A DNA stretch of 64,000 bases from Denticeps clupeoides (Eukaryota > Chordata > Actinopteri > Clupeiformes > Denticipitidae), in assembly GCF_900700375.1 (NCBI RefSeq), contig NC_041712.1, positions 20,457,780-20,521,779 of the forward strand. The letters run 5' to 3'. The position numbers and the translations under genes were made by a program. The notes below the pieces were generated by a model. It was given only the letters and a program-made list of their open reading frames with translations, made no database searches and had not been told where the DNA came from. Shown here in pieces: positions 1 to 10,467 of the stretch (the first letter of the stretch is position 1; every line of letters starts with the position of its first letter).

Positions 1-943
1 TATGAGATTAAATGAAAGGAAGAGAGATTTGAGGCATGCTGTGAACTGATATTATTTGTGTGTTTTGCTATATGAATCGCCATATATACAGAGAGTGAAG
101 TACATATGGACAGGATCATATTAGAAAAGCAGATTTGAGGGTTTCTACCCAAAAGGATGCATCTAATATCTCTCCATACAGGCATTAATGCAGAGCCACC
201 GTATGACTACAGATTGGCTCACAGTTTGGTGGGATTAAGACAGTAAATGGCTGAGGGGACCAATGGTGTCAACGCGTGCCGGGGAGTGGCAGAGACGGCA
301 ACCAATCCGCGCCAACAGAGCTGGAACCAGCTGGTGCCTCCACCCCCCACCTCTCATCTGAGAAGATGCTCGCTCTGATGCGTACGCCCCTGTCAAAGCG
401 AGACGCGAGCCTGCCGGCACGCAGGCAGCGCTGATAAAATCAAATACTTCCCCGGAGGAAAGTGAAATGTCTCAATCCGGCGCTCTGCTTTCTCTCGACC
501 CTCTTCCTTTCGCTCTCTCTCTCTCTCTCTCCTGCAGAATGCATCTGCATTCTGAGTGCGTGTTTGGAGAGGAGAGGAGAGGAGAGGGACACTGGTCGAC
601 AGAAGGAGAGGCAGATGCTTGTTCCTCAGATGCCTGGAAGGGAATAATTACCCTGATGATGTTCACAGTTAGAGGCACAAAGACCCGGGGAGGACACCGT
701 GATTAGGGGAATACCCTCACCAGCAGATAGAGAGATGGAGAGAAGAGAGGGAGATCTGTAGTGAGTGGGCGGAAAAGGCGTTTTTTTTTTTTCCTCTCCC
801 TCCTCGAGTTCTCCTCCTCTTCCCTCTCCACCTCCCAACCTCCCTCTCTGCGTGTGTCGTGAGAAAGAGAAGCTCACTCTCATCTTTAAAGATGCATGAG
901 GTCACGACTGCAGTCTGCAGCTGCATTTTCCATAGAATCCACA

Positions 944-944
<1 letters not shown>

Positions 945-981
<37 letters not shown>
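945..981. repeat. CA/TG microsatellite
   Basis: Perfect CA dinucleotide run of about 37 bases. The nearby reading frames rich in His-Thr come from this repeat and are not genes. Confidence 0.95.
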
Positions 982-984
<3 letters not shown>

Positions 985-1783
985 CTCTGCGGTGTCCGTG
1001 AATGGCAGCCAGGCAGGTTCTCATGTTATTCTTTACAGTGACACAGCAGTGAAAAAGGCTCAATCCAAGGCTGCCCAGTCATTTCCAATAGCTAAATTTA
1101 GTGGTGCCCCATGGAACCATGGGATTTAAAGACAGGTATCCATCTCATTATTATATGTCTTAGTAGATTTTTGGTAATAAAGAAAATACTGTATCAATAA
1201 TATATTGTTAGATTGGCCAAGATATTGTAATATGACAATATTGTAAATTTTGTGATTCAGGACAAATTGCATGACAGTTGCTTAAGATATTTGCTTCTCT
1301 TTTTTCACATTACAATCTTGTTGTTAGAATAGTATATAGCTCTGTGTGTATATATAGTATAAAATGTCTACATCCTTGAAAGTTCTGGGTGCGTAGAGAG
1401 TTAAAGGTCTTTGTGTGTGTGTATGTGTGTGAGTAAGTGAGTGAGTGATGGTCACAGCTCTCTGGCAACCTATTTATAGCCCTTCAGTGCAGAAAGGTCT
1501 GATGGGACATGGCTCATTCTCTCTGTCACCCGGTCCCCACAAACACACGTGCCCATGGCTACGCTGCAGCAGGGCGCACTGCTCTTTTACACAGACAGAT
1601 GTACAAAGATAGGTGTCCGTAAATAGAAAGCTCTAATGGTGCGCTGCAGCAGGTCCTGCGTGATGCTTGTCTGTTCCTGGCAGCTGATGAGGCTCTGCCA
1701 TACGGCTCCCTGCTCCGGGGTCCTGTGCTCAGCCTCTGCAGATACCCCGAGGAGCCCTCAGATTTGCTGCGTAACCCCACCCC

Positions 1784-1785
<2 letters not shown>

Positions 1786-1815
<30 letters not shown>
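1786..1815. repeat. Uninterrupted run of 30 C
   Basis: A pure C homopolymer of 30 bases, followed after one G and one C by an 11-base A run. The complementary strand is a G30 run, capable in principle of G-quadruplex formation. Its length is also likely to be unreliable in sequencing. Confidence 0.95.
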
Positions 1816-1816
<1 letters not shown>

Positions 1817-4374
1817 CAAAAAAAAAAATCCCAGCATGCCTCAGCAAACACCCACACTCATCAGTTAATGGGACACGCTCTCATTACATACCAAACAGCA
1901 TCGCCAAAACATCCCAAAATCTGTTACATCTTGCATAAGTTATGTGTCTGTGTGTGTGTTGACTTGTTCTGTGAGGCTTGTTCAGGTTCCAGTAGAAACA
2001 CATTATTGGTCTGAACGTGCCCACACTGCTTAAAATATGTGTTGAAATATGTGGATGTACAAAATGTGCAGCTGTATGTAGGATCTTGCTGAAATACACT
2101 GACCCTACACAAACATAAGAATAAATGTGGAAATGTTACTATATTGCACTGTTTATTTACTAATTTATTTATTTTTCTTGGTTACAAATAATAATGTAAG
2201 GTCTACCTTCAGGGTAGGGCCCAGTTAAGTTTTTGTTATACACACTTAATATCCAGTTGGCACAAGTCTGTAATAATACTGCACAGCCTATTCTAGGTTT
2301 GTATTGAACAGCCCAGCAGGCTGATTACAGCAGTTTTCAATCCCTTCTCTCACTTGGTCATAAAATTTCTGATGAATCCCCATAAATGCAGTAAGCCTTT
2401 AATGCAGTAAAGCCCGTATACAGCGCATCTGCAGTAAAATACACATTTACATTTCTCTTCAGTGCATCTGTGTGTGTGCGTGTGTGTAGAGATAGATGAG
2501 GGTTACCAGCAATCCCTGCTCTGAGCACACACACGCTTTGCAGTAATAGGCAGCTTGAACCCATTATCGCCCTCCAGTGGTCACTCCTCTAGTGTATCTC
2601 CCTTCCCAGCACTGCTGCAGCTACTGATCTCCAGCTGGGCGAATGTGGAGCAGGAAAGAGACCACACCAACCTGGCAACATGTATTTCACAATTCCCTTT
2701 TCTCAGCCTCCATTTTTCATCCCTCGCATCATTTGCATAATTGGGGACTAACCGGCATTAAATAAAGTGATGCGGCTGCCAGGCAACAGCAGAACCCTGC
2801 GGAAGTTTCAGAAACAGCTGTGCATTGACTTCTAGAATAATAGCAAGCAGGAACACACTCGTCACACACATGCACACACATACTCTAAGAAACAAATACA
2901 TAAGAGGCCAGAGGATGGATTATATTGTGTTTATTGTGCTACAATATTCCCTTTAGAGGGAATAGTTTCTCTCAAAAGAGTGTTTTCATTGTGTGAGTAT
3001 GGGTGGGTGGGTACGACAAACCACCTTATTGTCACCTGTCTTGCTTTCAGATTAAAAGAGAAAAATAGGCGAAGCTGTACCCTCTACTGTGTGAATGTGT
3101 CAATTCTCTAGACGTTATCAGTCTGGGATGAGAGGCGCACCTCAAAACACTCCAGAGGTGCACCGTCTCACTCGAGACCTCGGCATTAAGGCCCACGTTT
3201 CGACCGATTCTGTGCCGCTGCAGGGGAAAAACAAACACACATGATTCTCCAAAGGCCCGGGTAAATCATCACACCCAATTCAGACCCTCTCACATCACTG
3301 GGACTGGGCCATCTTGAAAAAGGCAATAAAAGCGTGTGCTGCCGAATGAGCGTAAATTTAACTGCGGCCGCTCTAGTGTGTCATGCTACCCGGCTGTAAT
3401 GAGTCCCTGGTGAGTCCAGGCAGGAATTTTTTATTATTCTCTGCCTTAACACGACCACTTAAATAGCTCAAATTTAAATACATCAGTGAGCGCTCCCTTA
3501 ATCTCACAGAGGGAGGGGGAATTTGGATGGCAATGACTTGTTCTGGAAAAAAGTAGAAATGCCCTTGTAGGTCACACAAAATTAGCACGTTGCACAGGCG
3601 TCTCCTGGCAAATTTATTGCCATTTGGAAGGGTCCGTGTGACCCCAGGAAGGAAAAGGCACCCAGGGGAGAAGAAAACCTATCGCTCCCTAACTCAGCCG
3701 TCTACATCTGTAATGAATGAGTCAATCTTACACAACCAAAAAAAACGGTGACTGCGGGGGCCGAGATGCGTACACATTCACTAAATACAAAAAAAAAAGA
3801 CATTTTTAATGGCAGTGGAAGCACAAGTGTCTAACACAAAATAACGTTCCTGGAAAAACAAACTCCAGTCAACTGCACACCACATTTACAAGAGGAATAT
3901 GGCGATTGTGCAACATGATATTCTGTAATGTGAGTGTGGCTATCACATTATTTCATTCAGTTGTTGATATGTGACATGCGTTCTGTTTCAATGAAGCATG
4001 TTGTACTGCATCATCTGCATCATGAGGTTGCGCCATAAACCCCGGGACCACATATTAATACGGCATAAATTTTTTATCATTTAAAGTATTTTTTAATAAA
4101 ATACATTGCTGTATTTTTGCTATTTAAGATTTTTTTTATGTGGAGTTCTGTGATATACACTGTTGTGCCCAGCTCTTCACCTCCACCAACTTATTTCTGC
4201 ATTTTTTTAAAATTTGTTGCTAATGATAATGTTTTTATGCAGTTCTGGGTTGTTTTGTCCATTCTGATTTTCTTTTGCCTGCTGATTTCCATCACGAGTG
4301 AGCATCAGAGACAGAGGCTATCTGTGAAGTAAATAAATAAATAAATAATATGCTTTTCACAATTCTAAAATATT

Positions 4375-4492
4375 AATGTTAGGTTAAGTGTCTTGCTCAA
4401 GGACACAAAGGTAGAAAGTGGGGTTTGAACCTATGACTTTGTGGTCTTCTGGGTCATAGGCGAGTGTTGAACCCACTAGGATACTACCACCA
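4375..4492 (-). mobile_element. SINE family B, 5' fragment
   Basis: In reverse orientation this resembles the tRNA-like head and body of the family seen complete at 31301-31496 (head GGTGGTAGTAGCCTAGTG; body GTGTCCCTGAGCAAGACACTTAA). It is diverged and lacks the 3' tail, so it is an old truncated copy. Confidence 0.75.
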
Positions 4493-5574
4493 GTTGATCT
4501 CAATAAGACTTAAACTAATGGTTAATAAAGATGAAATTTGTTGGCCACAGCATGAGTTATTGGGACAGGTAATTGTTTGCACTAAAGTAATTTACCTTTT
4601 TTTTTACGTTTTTTTTGGTAATCATGGCCAATATGTCTCGACCTGAGCGCTGTAAGTGTTTGTATTGGGTGTGTACAGCGTCTTCTGAAATTTCCCACAG
4701 AACAGTTCCCACATATGTTTACACACACTCACCCACGCCCACCAACACAAACCAGGGCTATGGCAGTGTGACAGCTTCCCCCAAGAAAACACACCTAGTC
4801 TTGTCAAATACAAACACGTTTGTGCAACGGTGTTCGTTTGCATGCATTTTTCTAGAAAGAAAGAAAATAAACTTTATGTTGGGCCACTTTATGGATTTGC
4901 TTTCACTAAAATGTTAGGCACATATGGTTATCTTTATGGAGCATGCACGATTGCTCCCTCACATGCAGCTCTTTATGGTCTGTCTTATCAATGGCCTGCA
5001 GCTTTAAACAGTCTCCGCTAATTATGCAGAGGATCTGCACACTCATATCAAAACCCAGCACTCGCTTTAGTGATGTTGAGAGGAGATAACGCGCGTGTGT
5101 GTTCACTGCAAATGGAGCCAAGACTGCTAGTGTGTTTTGTGTGCATGGATGAAAAGCCCAGAGATAGTTCAACTTGCCCCACGGGAACAATGATGACAGA
5201 AGGAAGGGGACGGGGTGTCTCAGACAGGGCTGACTGTTTTTTAGCTGTGCTGTTGGCATGTGTTTTGAGGGGGGGCTGGATATCTGTTTAGGCTGTCATA
5301 ACCCTGCGATAAGGAACTGTGTGCAATGACTCAGCAGTTATGCCGTGCTTACTTTACAAAGGTCAAGTGGCCGTGGCGAGTGGCTGAAGAGCCCTCGACT
5401 CGATCGAAACATACACGGACCAGAGTGAAGCAGATGTCATTTGCTCATCTGTCTACAAGTGTCAGATTCAATTTGGACGCATTGTGTTCAGCCATGATTA
5501 TGACTAATGTCAGATTTCTAAACCCACAAGTAGTCATCTATTGGAATACAACAGTCACCGAGATACTAAATGAG

Positions 5575-5834
5575 GGGCAGTGGTGGCCTAGCGGTTAAGG
5601 AAGCGGCCTCGTAATCAGAAGATTGCCGGTTCGAATCCCGATCCGCCAAGGTGCCACTGAGGTGCCACTGAGCAAAGCACCGTCCCCACACACTGCTCCC
5701 CGGGCGCTGGTCATGGCTGCCCACTGCTCACTCAGGGAGATGGGTTAAATGCAGAGGACAAATTTCACTGTGTGCACCGTGTGCTGTGCTGCTGTGTATC
5801 ACAAGTTACAATCACTTCACTTTTTTTTTATTTT
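5575..5834 (+). mobile_element. SINE family A, full-length copy
   Basis: Begins GGGCAGTGGTGGCCTAGCGG, which carries a tRNA A-box-like segment (TGGCCTAGCGGTTAAGG), with the B-box GGTTCGAATCC about 40 bases later, so the head is tRNA-derived. The body holds GCCAAGGTGCCACTGAG (the last part duplicated here) and GTCATGGCTGCCCACTGCTC and ends CAATCACTTCACTT plus a T-rich tail. An 8-base target duplication TAAATGAG flanks it (5567-5574 and 5835-5842). The intact duplication and well-preserved boxes suggest a moderately young insertion. I do not know the published name of the family. Confidence 0.88.
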
Positions 5835-6215
5835 TAAATGAGATTGTCCATTGGGACTGCAGTGCTACTTTCAGGTAACGATTATCCACGTGTCCTTCTA
5901 TGATTGTCTCCTCACTCCGACACCCAGGGGGATATTTTGCTCTCACCAGCGTGCAGTACGTAATGAATATCCCCATTTAATTAATTTAAGCAAAGTACTA
6001 AAACAGCCACTAACTGCAACGCAAGGTACACATTTAAGTGCTCCTTTGTTGTATCTTGGAGAGAGCATATGATGCCGTTGGTGTTAATGTTGCAGCTTTG
6101 TTTGCAAAAGGGGAGGCTGGGTTTGTTTAATTGCAGCAACCCCGGTTGAAGGCTCGAGGAAAGGCAATCTAAAACTGTGAACGCCATGCAGAAACCTGAG
6201 AAATCGCAGGAACAA

Positions 6216-6229
6216 GTTGCCTTGGCAAC
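6216..6229. promoter_or_regulatory. Perfect palindromic X-box (RFX-type) site
   Basis: GTTGCCTTGGCAAC is a complete inverted repeat of the RFX half-site GTTGCC with a two-base spacer. It fits the X-box consensus GTNRCC(0-3)RGYAAC bound by RFX factors, which drive ciliary genes. There is no promoter next to it, so an enhancer role is inference. Confidence 0.5.
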
Positions 6230-7442
6230 CGAGAGACTTGTGCACTCATTCAGTGAGGCAAATTAGTTTTTGCGGCCAACTGGGTTCATTTGTATAGAGC
6301 ACTCTGATGATCCTCAATCACAGCCTTGCTCGATATCCAGTGACATCAGAACCAAAAAAAATGAACCACGGAAGCCATTGTTTTAGCGCAGCCTGTGAAG
6401 AGCGTTGAACAGAAACCAAAACAAATGAATATTCCATTTGTGCGCTCGTGCCACAGGCTAATTTCTCCACCGACAATGCCTATTTTTAACAGCTGACAGG
6501 TTCTGAGTTAAGCGAGACCTTTCCTGACAGCAGAATGATAACTTGTGTGTTGGTTCTCACTTTATCATCACATCTCACTCTCTCTCACACACACTGCTGA
6601 GAAATTCACTAATTCCCTGAGGAAATGTGCGCAGAATGAACAAGGACACGTTAATCCAAAAGACATGGAGAACAATCCGGCTCTAAGAGGATCGTTCTGC
6701 GGCACTGCCCGAGTTATGAATGGAATTGGGTGCCATTCAGCGTTGGGGTTGCTCTGTGTTTGCGTTAAGTGACTCGATTGCAGCTACACAATGGCCCGGT
6801 GGGAGGATCAAAGATGCATATGGCACAACACATATGGTGTAATTCAGTTTACTTAGGCGAAGATGTGAGATAATTAAAAGAACAACGCTCAGCGCTCCTG
6901 ACACCCCCACTCCCCCACTGCCTGGTGCTACAGCACTATCTACTGGAGCACAGAAGTACCACATTCAAAAACACTATACTGGCCAATAGCATTCATGCTT
7001 CATGTGACATTTTCAGTAAGTCATGTACATACACTAAATACACATTCATACATTACTTATCTACATGTATATACATTCATAAAATAGACCATGTCTATTT
7101 TAAAAACTGAACAATTAAAATAAAACTACTATATTGCTGTAATAAGTAATGATACAAATATTAATTGCTGAAATAATGTTTAAGAATAATTAAGGTTGTT
7201 TTATGACATACAGTAGTCATACTGACCACATATTATGCATCTCAGATGTCAGTCTTATTGTGCTGCAACTCAACTCAGTTTTTGAATCAATGAAATTACC
7301 ATGAAAGAATATTAGTATCACTTTTCTCATTTTCTTCACCATATATCCAGATACCAGCCAGACAAAGGAGAAAGCCCAGGTTAAACTCTCTCAGTCATCT
7401 GTTGCTTTTCGGTTCATAGCGTCACCACGGATCCTCTCCCTA

Positions 7443-7455
7443 GTTGCCTGGCAAC
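7443..7455. promoter_or_regulatory. Second palindromic X-box site
   Basis: GTTGCCTGGCAAC has the same half-sites as the motif at 6216-6229 with a one-base spacer. It lies about 1.0 kb upstream of the bod1 start codon. Confidence 0.45.
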
Positions 7456-7795
7456 CACTTCCTCCAGCAAACTGAAGCAACTAATTTCGACTCTATGACA
7501 GAAGACCTTCCTGATTCTCTAAAGTGAATCTCTTTATATAGGAACATATTATTGTTAAAAAAAACATTCTTCAAAAAATATCTCTTAATATTCATTTCAA
7601 TACATCACAAATATAGCTGGTATTAGCAGTGGTATATTTTGGCATATTTTTTATGTCGCTCTTAGTGTGAAATGTCCTACAACCATGTCTTGAAATTAAG
7701 AAAGGAAACAAATCCACTCAGAGCCCACAGCACACCAAAAACCACAATACATGTTTTAGGTTTGATTAAATTTGCTTCAGGGTTTTGTACCTTTC

Positions 7796-8020
7796 GGGGT
7801 GGTGGTGGCCTAGCTGTTAAGGAAGCGGCCCCGTAGTCAGAATGTTGCCGGTTTGAATCCCGAAGCGCCAAGGTGCCACTGAGCAAAGCACCGTCCCCAC
7901 ACACTGCTCCCCGGGCGCCTGTCATGGCTGCCCACTGCTCACCAAGGGTGATGGTTAAATGCAGAGGACACAATTCGTTGTGCCACCGTGTGCTGTGCTG
8001 TGTATGACAATCACTTCACT
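7796..8020 (+). mobile_element. SINE family A copy
   Basis: Same head (GGTGGTGGCCTAGCTGTTAA), B-box (GGTTTGAATCC) and body as the copy at 5575, without the duplicated GGTGCCACTGA segment. The end is TGACAATCACTTCACTT. It lies 450 bases upstream of bod1. Confidence 0.88.
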
Positions 8021-8159
8021 TATCTCACTTTATGGTAGTTGTTATGGGGACACGGAGACTCGTCTTTTGTTTTATCTAACTCGATTTGAACATTTTTTAA
8101 AAATGATGCATTTCAAGCAGCACCTCCCTCTCGCAACTCAAGACATGACTGTGATGGTA

Positions 8160-8470
8160 GAAGTAACCAATCAGCGCGATGTTGTGGAGGAAGTAGCACG
8201 TGTGGGCATGACAGGTGATGGCTCCGCCCACGGACGAATTTTATTGGCTGCCCTGGGCAGCCCAACGGAAGTAGATGTCGGCCATTTTTTGCTCTTTGCA
8301 TGTGTTGTACTTGTGCTGGGTTTGTTCCTCTGCTAACGTTTTCACGTCTGACAAAGTTCCCCATGAGCCTCTGTTACAGAAAACAGAACTTTATGTGTCA
8401 CACGTGGATTAAGCTTTGATTTCACCCCCCTCCCCACCCCGATGGTCCGGAAAATAATCTGAACAAGAGT
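8160..8470 (+). promoter_or_regulatory. Probable bod1 promoter and 5' UTR
   Basis: The 300 bases before the bod1 start codon become GC-richer and carry a forward CCAAT box (8167-8171, in AACCAATCAGCG) and a reverse one (ATTGG, 8243-8247). I see no TATA box, as is usual for a housekeeping gene. The transcription start cannot be placed from the sequence. Confidence 0.5.
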
Positions 8471-9485
8471 ATGGCGGAAAGTGCGAGCATCGCTGCGGTA
8501 AACCTTCCGCCTGGCGACCCTCAGCTCATCGGCATGATCGTGGAGCATCTGAAGAACCGCGGCCTGTTCGACGAGTTCCGACGAGACTGTCTCGCCGACG
8601 TGGACACAAAGGTGAGGCCGGGAGCCCACAGGCTGAGCCGAACCGAGCGGACTCCCTGCTGTCGGCCGTGATAACTTGTGGCAGCCGGGCGCTTTGTTCG
8701 CGCTCGACCGCCTCTGTCTTGTCCGCTGCGAGCCCTTTAACTACCAGAAGAAAAAAAAAAAACACTTTTTTTTTTCTCTTTCGTCTCTTCTTAATAGCCC
8801 GCGTATCAAAATTTGCGGCAAAAGGTCGACAACTTCGTGTCAAATCACTTGAGCACCCAGGAATGGAACCCGTCCATCAACAAGAACCAAGTGCGGAACG
8901 TTCTGCGGCAAAGCGTCGTGCAGTAAGTACTTTTAAAAGCACATTTTTCATACCCTCTCCCGGGATTTAACGTCTCCGACGCAGCTTAACTCTAATAACA
9001 ATGCTCATGTGTATTTATTTCAGTTCCAACCATCTTCAGTCTCGATCTCTGTTGTAATCACGTCTGCTACTTTACTGCGTCTCCAAATGATTGATTTCAT
9101 TTTTTTTGTTGTTGCCGGTCGGCAAAGGCTTCTGAAGCTATATTCTGACGGTGGAACTAAACTCAGGAGATGGAAATTCTCCAGAACCATTTGTCCAGTG
9201 CCATATTTTAATCCGTTGGGAGCCTTGAACATCTGGACATCTGATTTTTTTTTTTGTTGATTTTGATTCATCTTCTACAGGTCCGGCATGCTGGAGTCGG
9301 GAGTGGACAGAATCATCACGCAAGTGGTCGACCCAAAATTGAACCACATTTTCCGGCCACACATAGAGAATGCAATCCACGACTTTCTCGCTGCGGATAA
9401 GAAGGATGAGGGGGTCGCGAACGCTTTTGCCCATGACTCGGAAACTCAGGATACTACCAGCAACCCTGCGCCAAAAACGCCCTGA
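8471..9485 (+). CDS. bod1: Biorientation of chromosomes in cell division protein 1 (BOD1)
   Basis: Three coding exons, 8471-8611, 8798-8922 and 9281-9485, join in frame (GT-AG introns) to a 156-residue protein. It begins [10 protein letters not shown] and contains [57 protein letters not shown] and [16 protein letters not shown], the hallmarks of the Shg1-like fold of BOD1. BOD1 is a small kinetochore and centrosome protein that inhibits PP2A-B56 and is needed for chromosome biorientation. Human BOD1 is about 185 residues; the fish protein lacks the long Gly-rich N-terminus and has a short acidic tail (residues about 137-156). The start was chosen as the only ATG in exon 1 that gives the conserved LPPGDPQ segment after 12 residues. 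The residue matching human Thr95 is Asn63 (see findings). Its neighbour stc2 is also next to BOD1 in human. Confidence 0.93.
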
Positions 9486-9877
9486 GCGCTAATGAGTTGA
9501 TGACCACAGGCTGCCTGCCGCCGTGTGGTTTCTTGGTGATCTGGCCTGAGAAACGGTTTGAGGAAATTATCCACACGCACCTATTTTTTTGGTGTGTGTT
9601 TTAGTGCTAGGGCTTTCAGAATGAAGTGGGGTTCAGCATGTTTCGGCTGGTTAATTAAAGAATTGATTTTGCGAAAGGTTTTCGTCGACTTTTGGCACTT
9701 GTGCTATGCCACTGAACGTGGTTTTTAAAAGAGCTGGTTTTGGGCTTCTGCAGGTCGACTCGGACAGTGTTGGAAGAGACAAATTACCTGCTGTCTAAAG
9801 CCACAACTGGTGTCCTGCACTACTGAAGCATTTCTCTACATGGCTAGTTTGTATGTCATTAAAACAAAAGAAAAATT

Positions 9878-9883
9878 AATAAA
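9878..9883 (+). terminator. bod1 polyadenylation signal (proximal)
   Basis: AATAAA about 393 bases after the bod1 stop codon. A second AATAAA lies at 10076-10081, so either could define the 3' end. Motif match only. Confidence 0.5.
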
Positions 9884-10430
9884 AAACCATTTTTGCACCT
9901 AATTGATGTTACTTTAAAATGTTAGGATTTACAGTAGATTTGGATGAGACATGCTCTGCTTGATTAGAGAAACCTACAAAACCTTTATAGTTGATGTGAT
10001 TATTTTTTTTCTTTAGTTTGTCCTGTAGTCTTCATTTTGTTTTGCTTTACTGTTGGAAGAAGCATGCATTCATTTAATAAAAACATAAATGGCCAGGGAA
10101 GGGAAACAAACAGGCTCTTGCATCACTCTGCTCATTTTGTTCCAGCTATGGAACCATGTCACAGTCCTCGTTAATTAATTAATTTTAAGCATTTGAGCCC
10201 ACTCATCTGGAATTTGGACAATGCAGCAGAGAGTTCGCCACAAAAGCTCCTTGTGGTCGCTGCAATAAGCCCAGGGTGTGAAGTGATTGAAAACATTTGG
10301 GCCGAGCTGCAGCATCAATGTAATGCAGCGTTGCAGGGCAGGAATGCTACTTAGTAGAGCAAAGGTTGGCTTTAGAGTATTTAGGATTGAGGTTGCCATG
10401 CCTGAGTTTGTAAAGTGCAGCATATTTCCG

Positions 10431-10432
<2 letters not shown>

Positions 10433-10461
<29 letters not shown>
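10433..10461. repeat. TA microsatellite
   Basis: Perfect TA dinucleotide run of about 29 bases in AT-rich DNA. Confidence 0.95.

Positions 10462-10467
<6 letters not shown>

Larger units (their letters stand above)
1..8050. other. Intergenic DNA upstream of bod1, no gene recognised
   Basis: I see no exon with recognisable protein similarity on either strand. The stretch holds a CT run near 509-532, a CA microsatellite, a long C run, SINE copies and two X-box palindromes, listed separately. Parts around 3.2-3.7 kb, 4.9-5.1 kb and 6.2-6.5 kb have balanced composition without simple repeats and could be conserved regulatory DNA, but that cannot be judged from one sequence. Open frames here are short and resemble no family I know. 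Confidence 0.6.

Noticed and set aside
5580-5640. tRNA gene suggested by A-box and B-box
   Set aside because: The boxes belong to the head of a SINE repeated many times in the window, and the cloverleaf is not complete.
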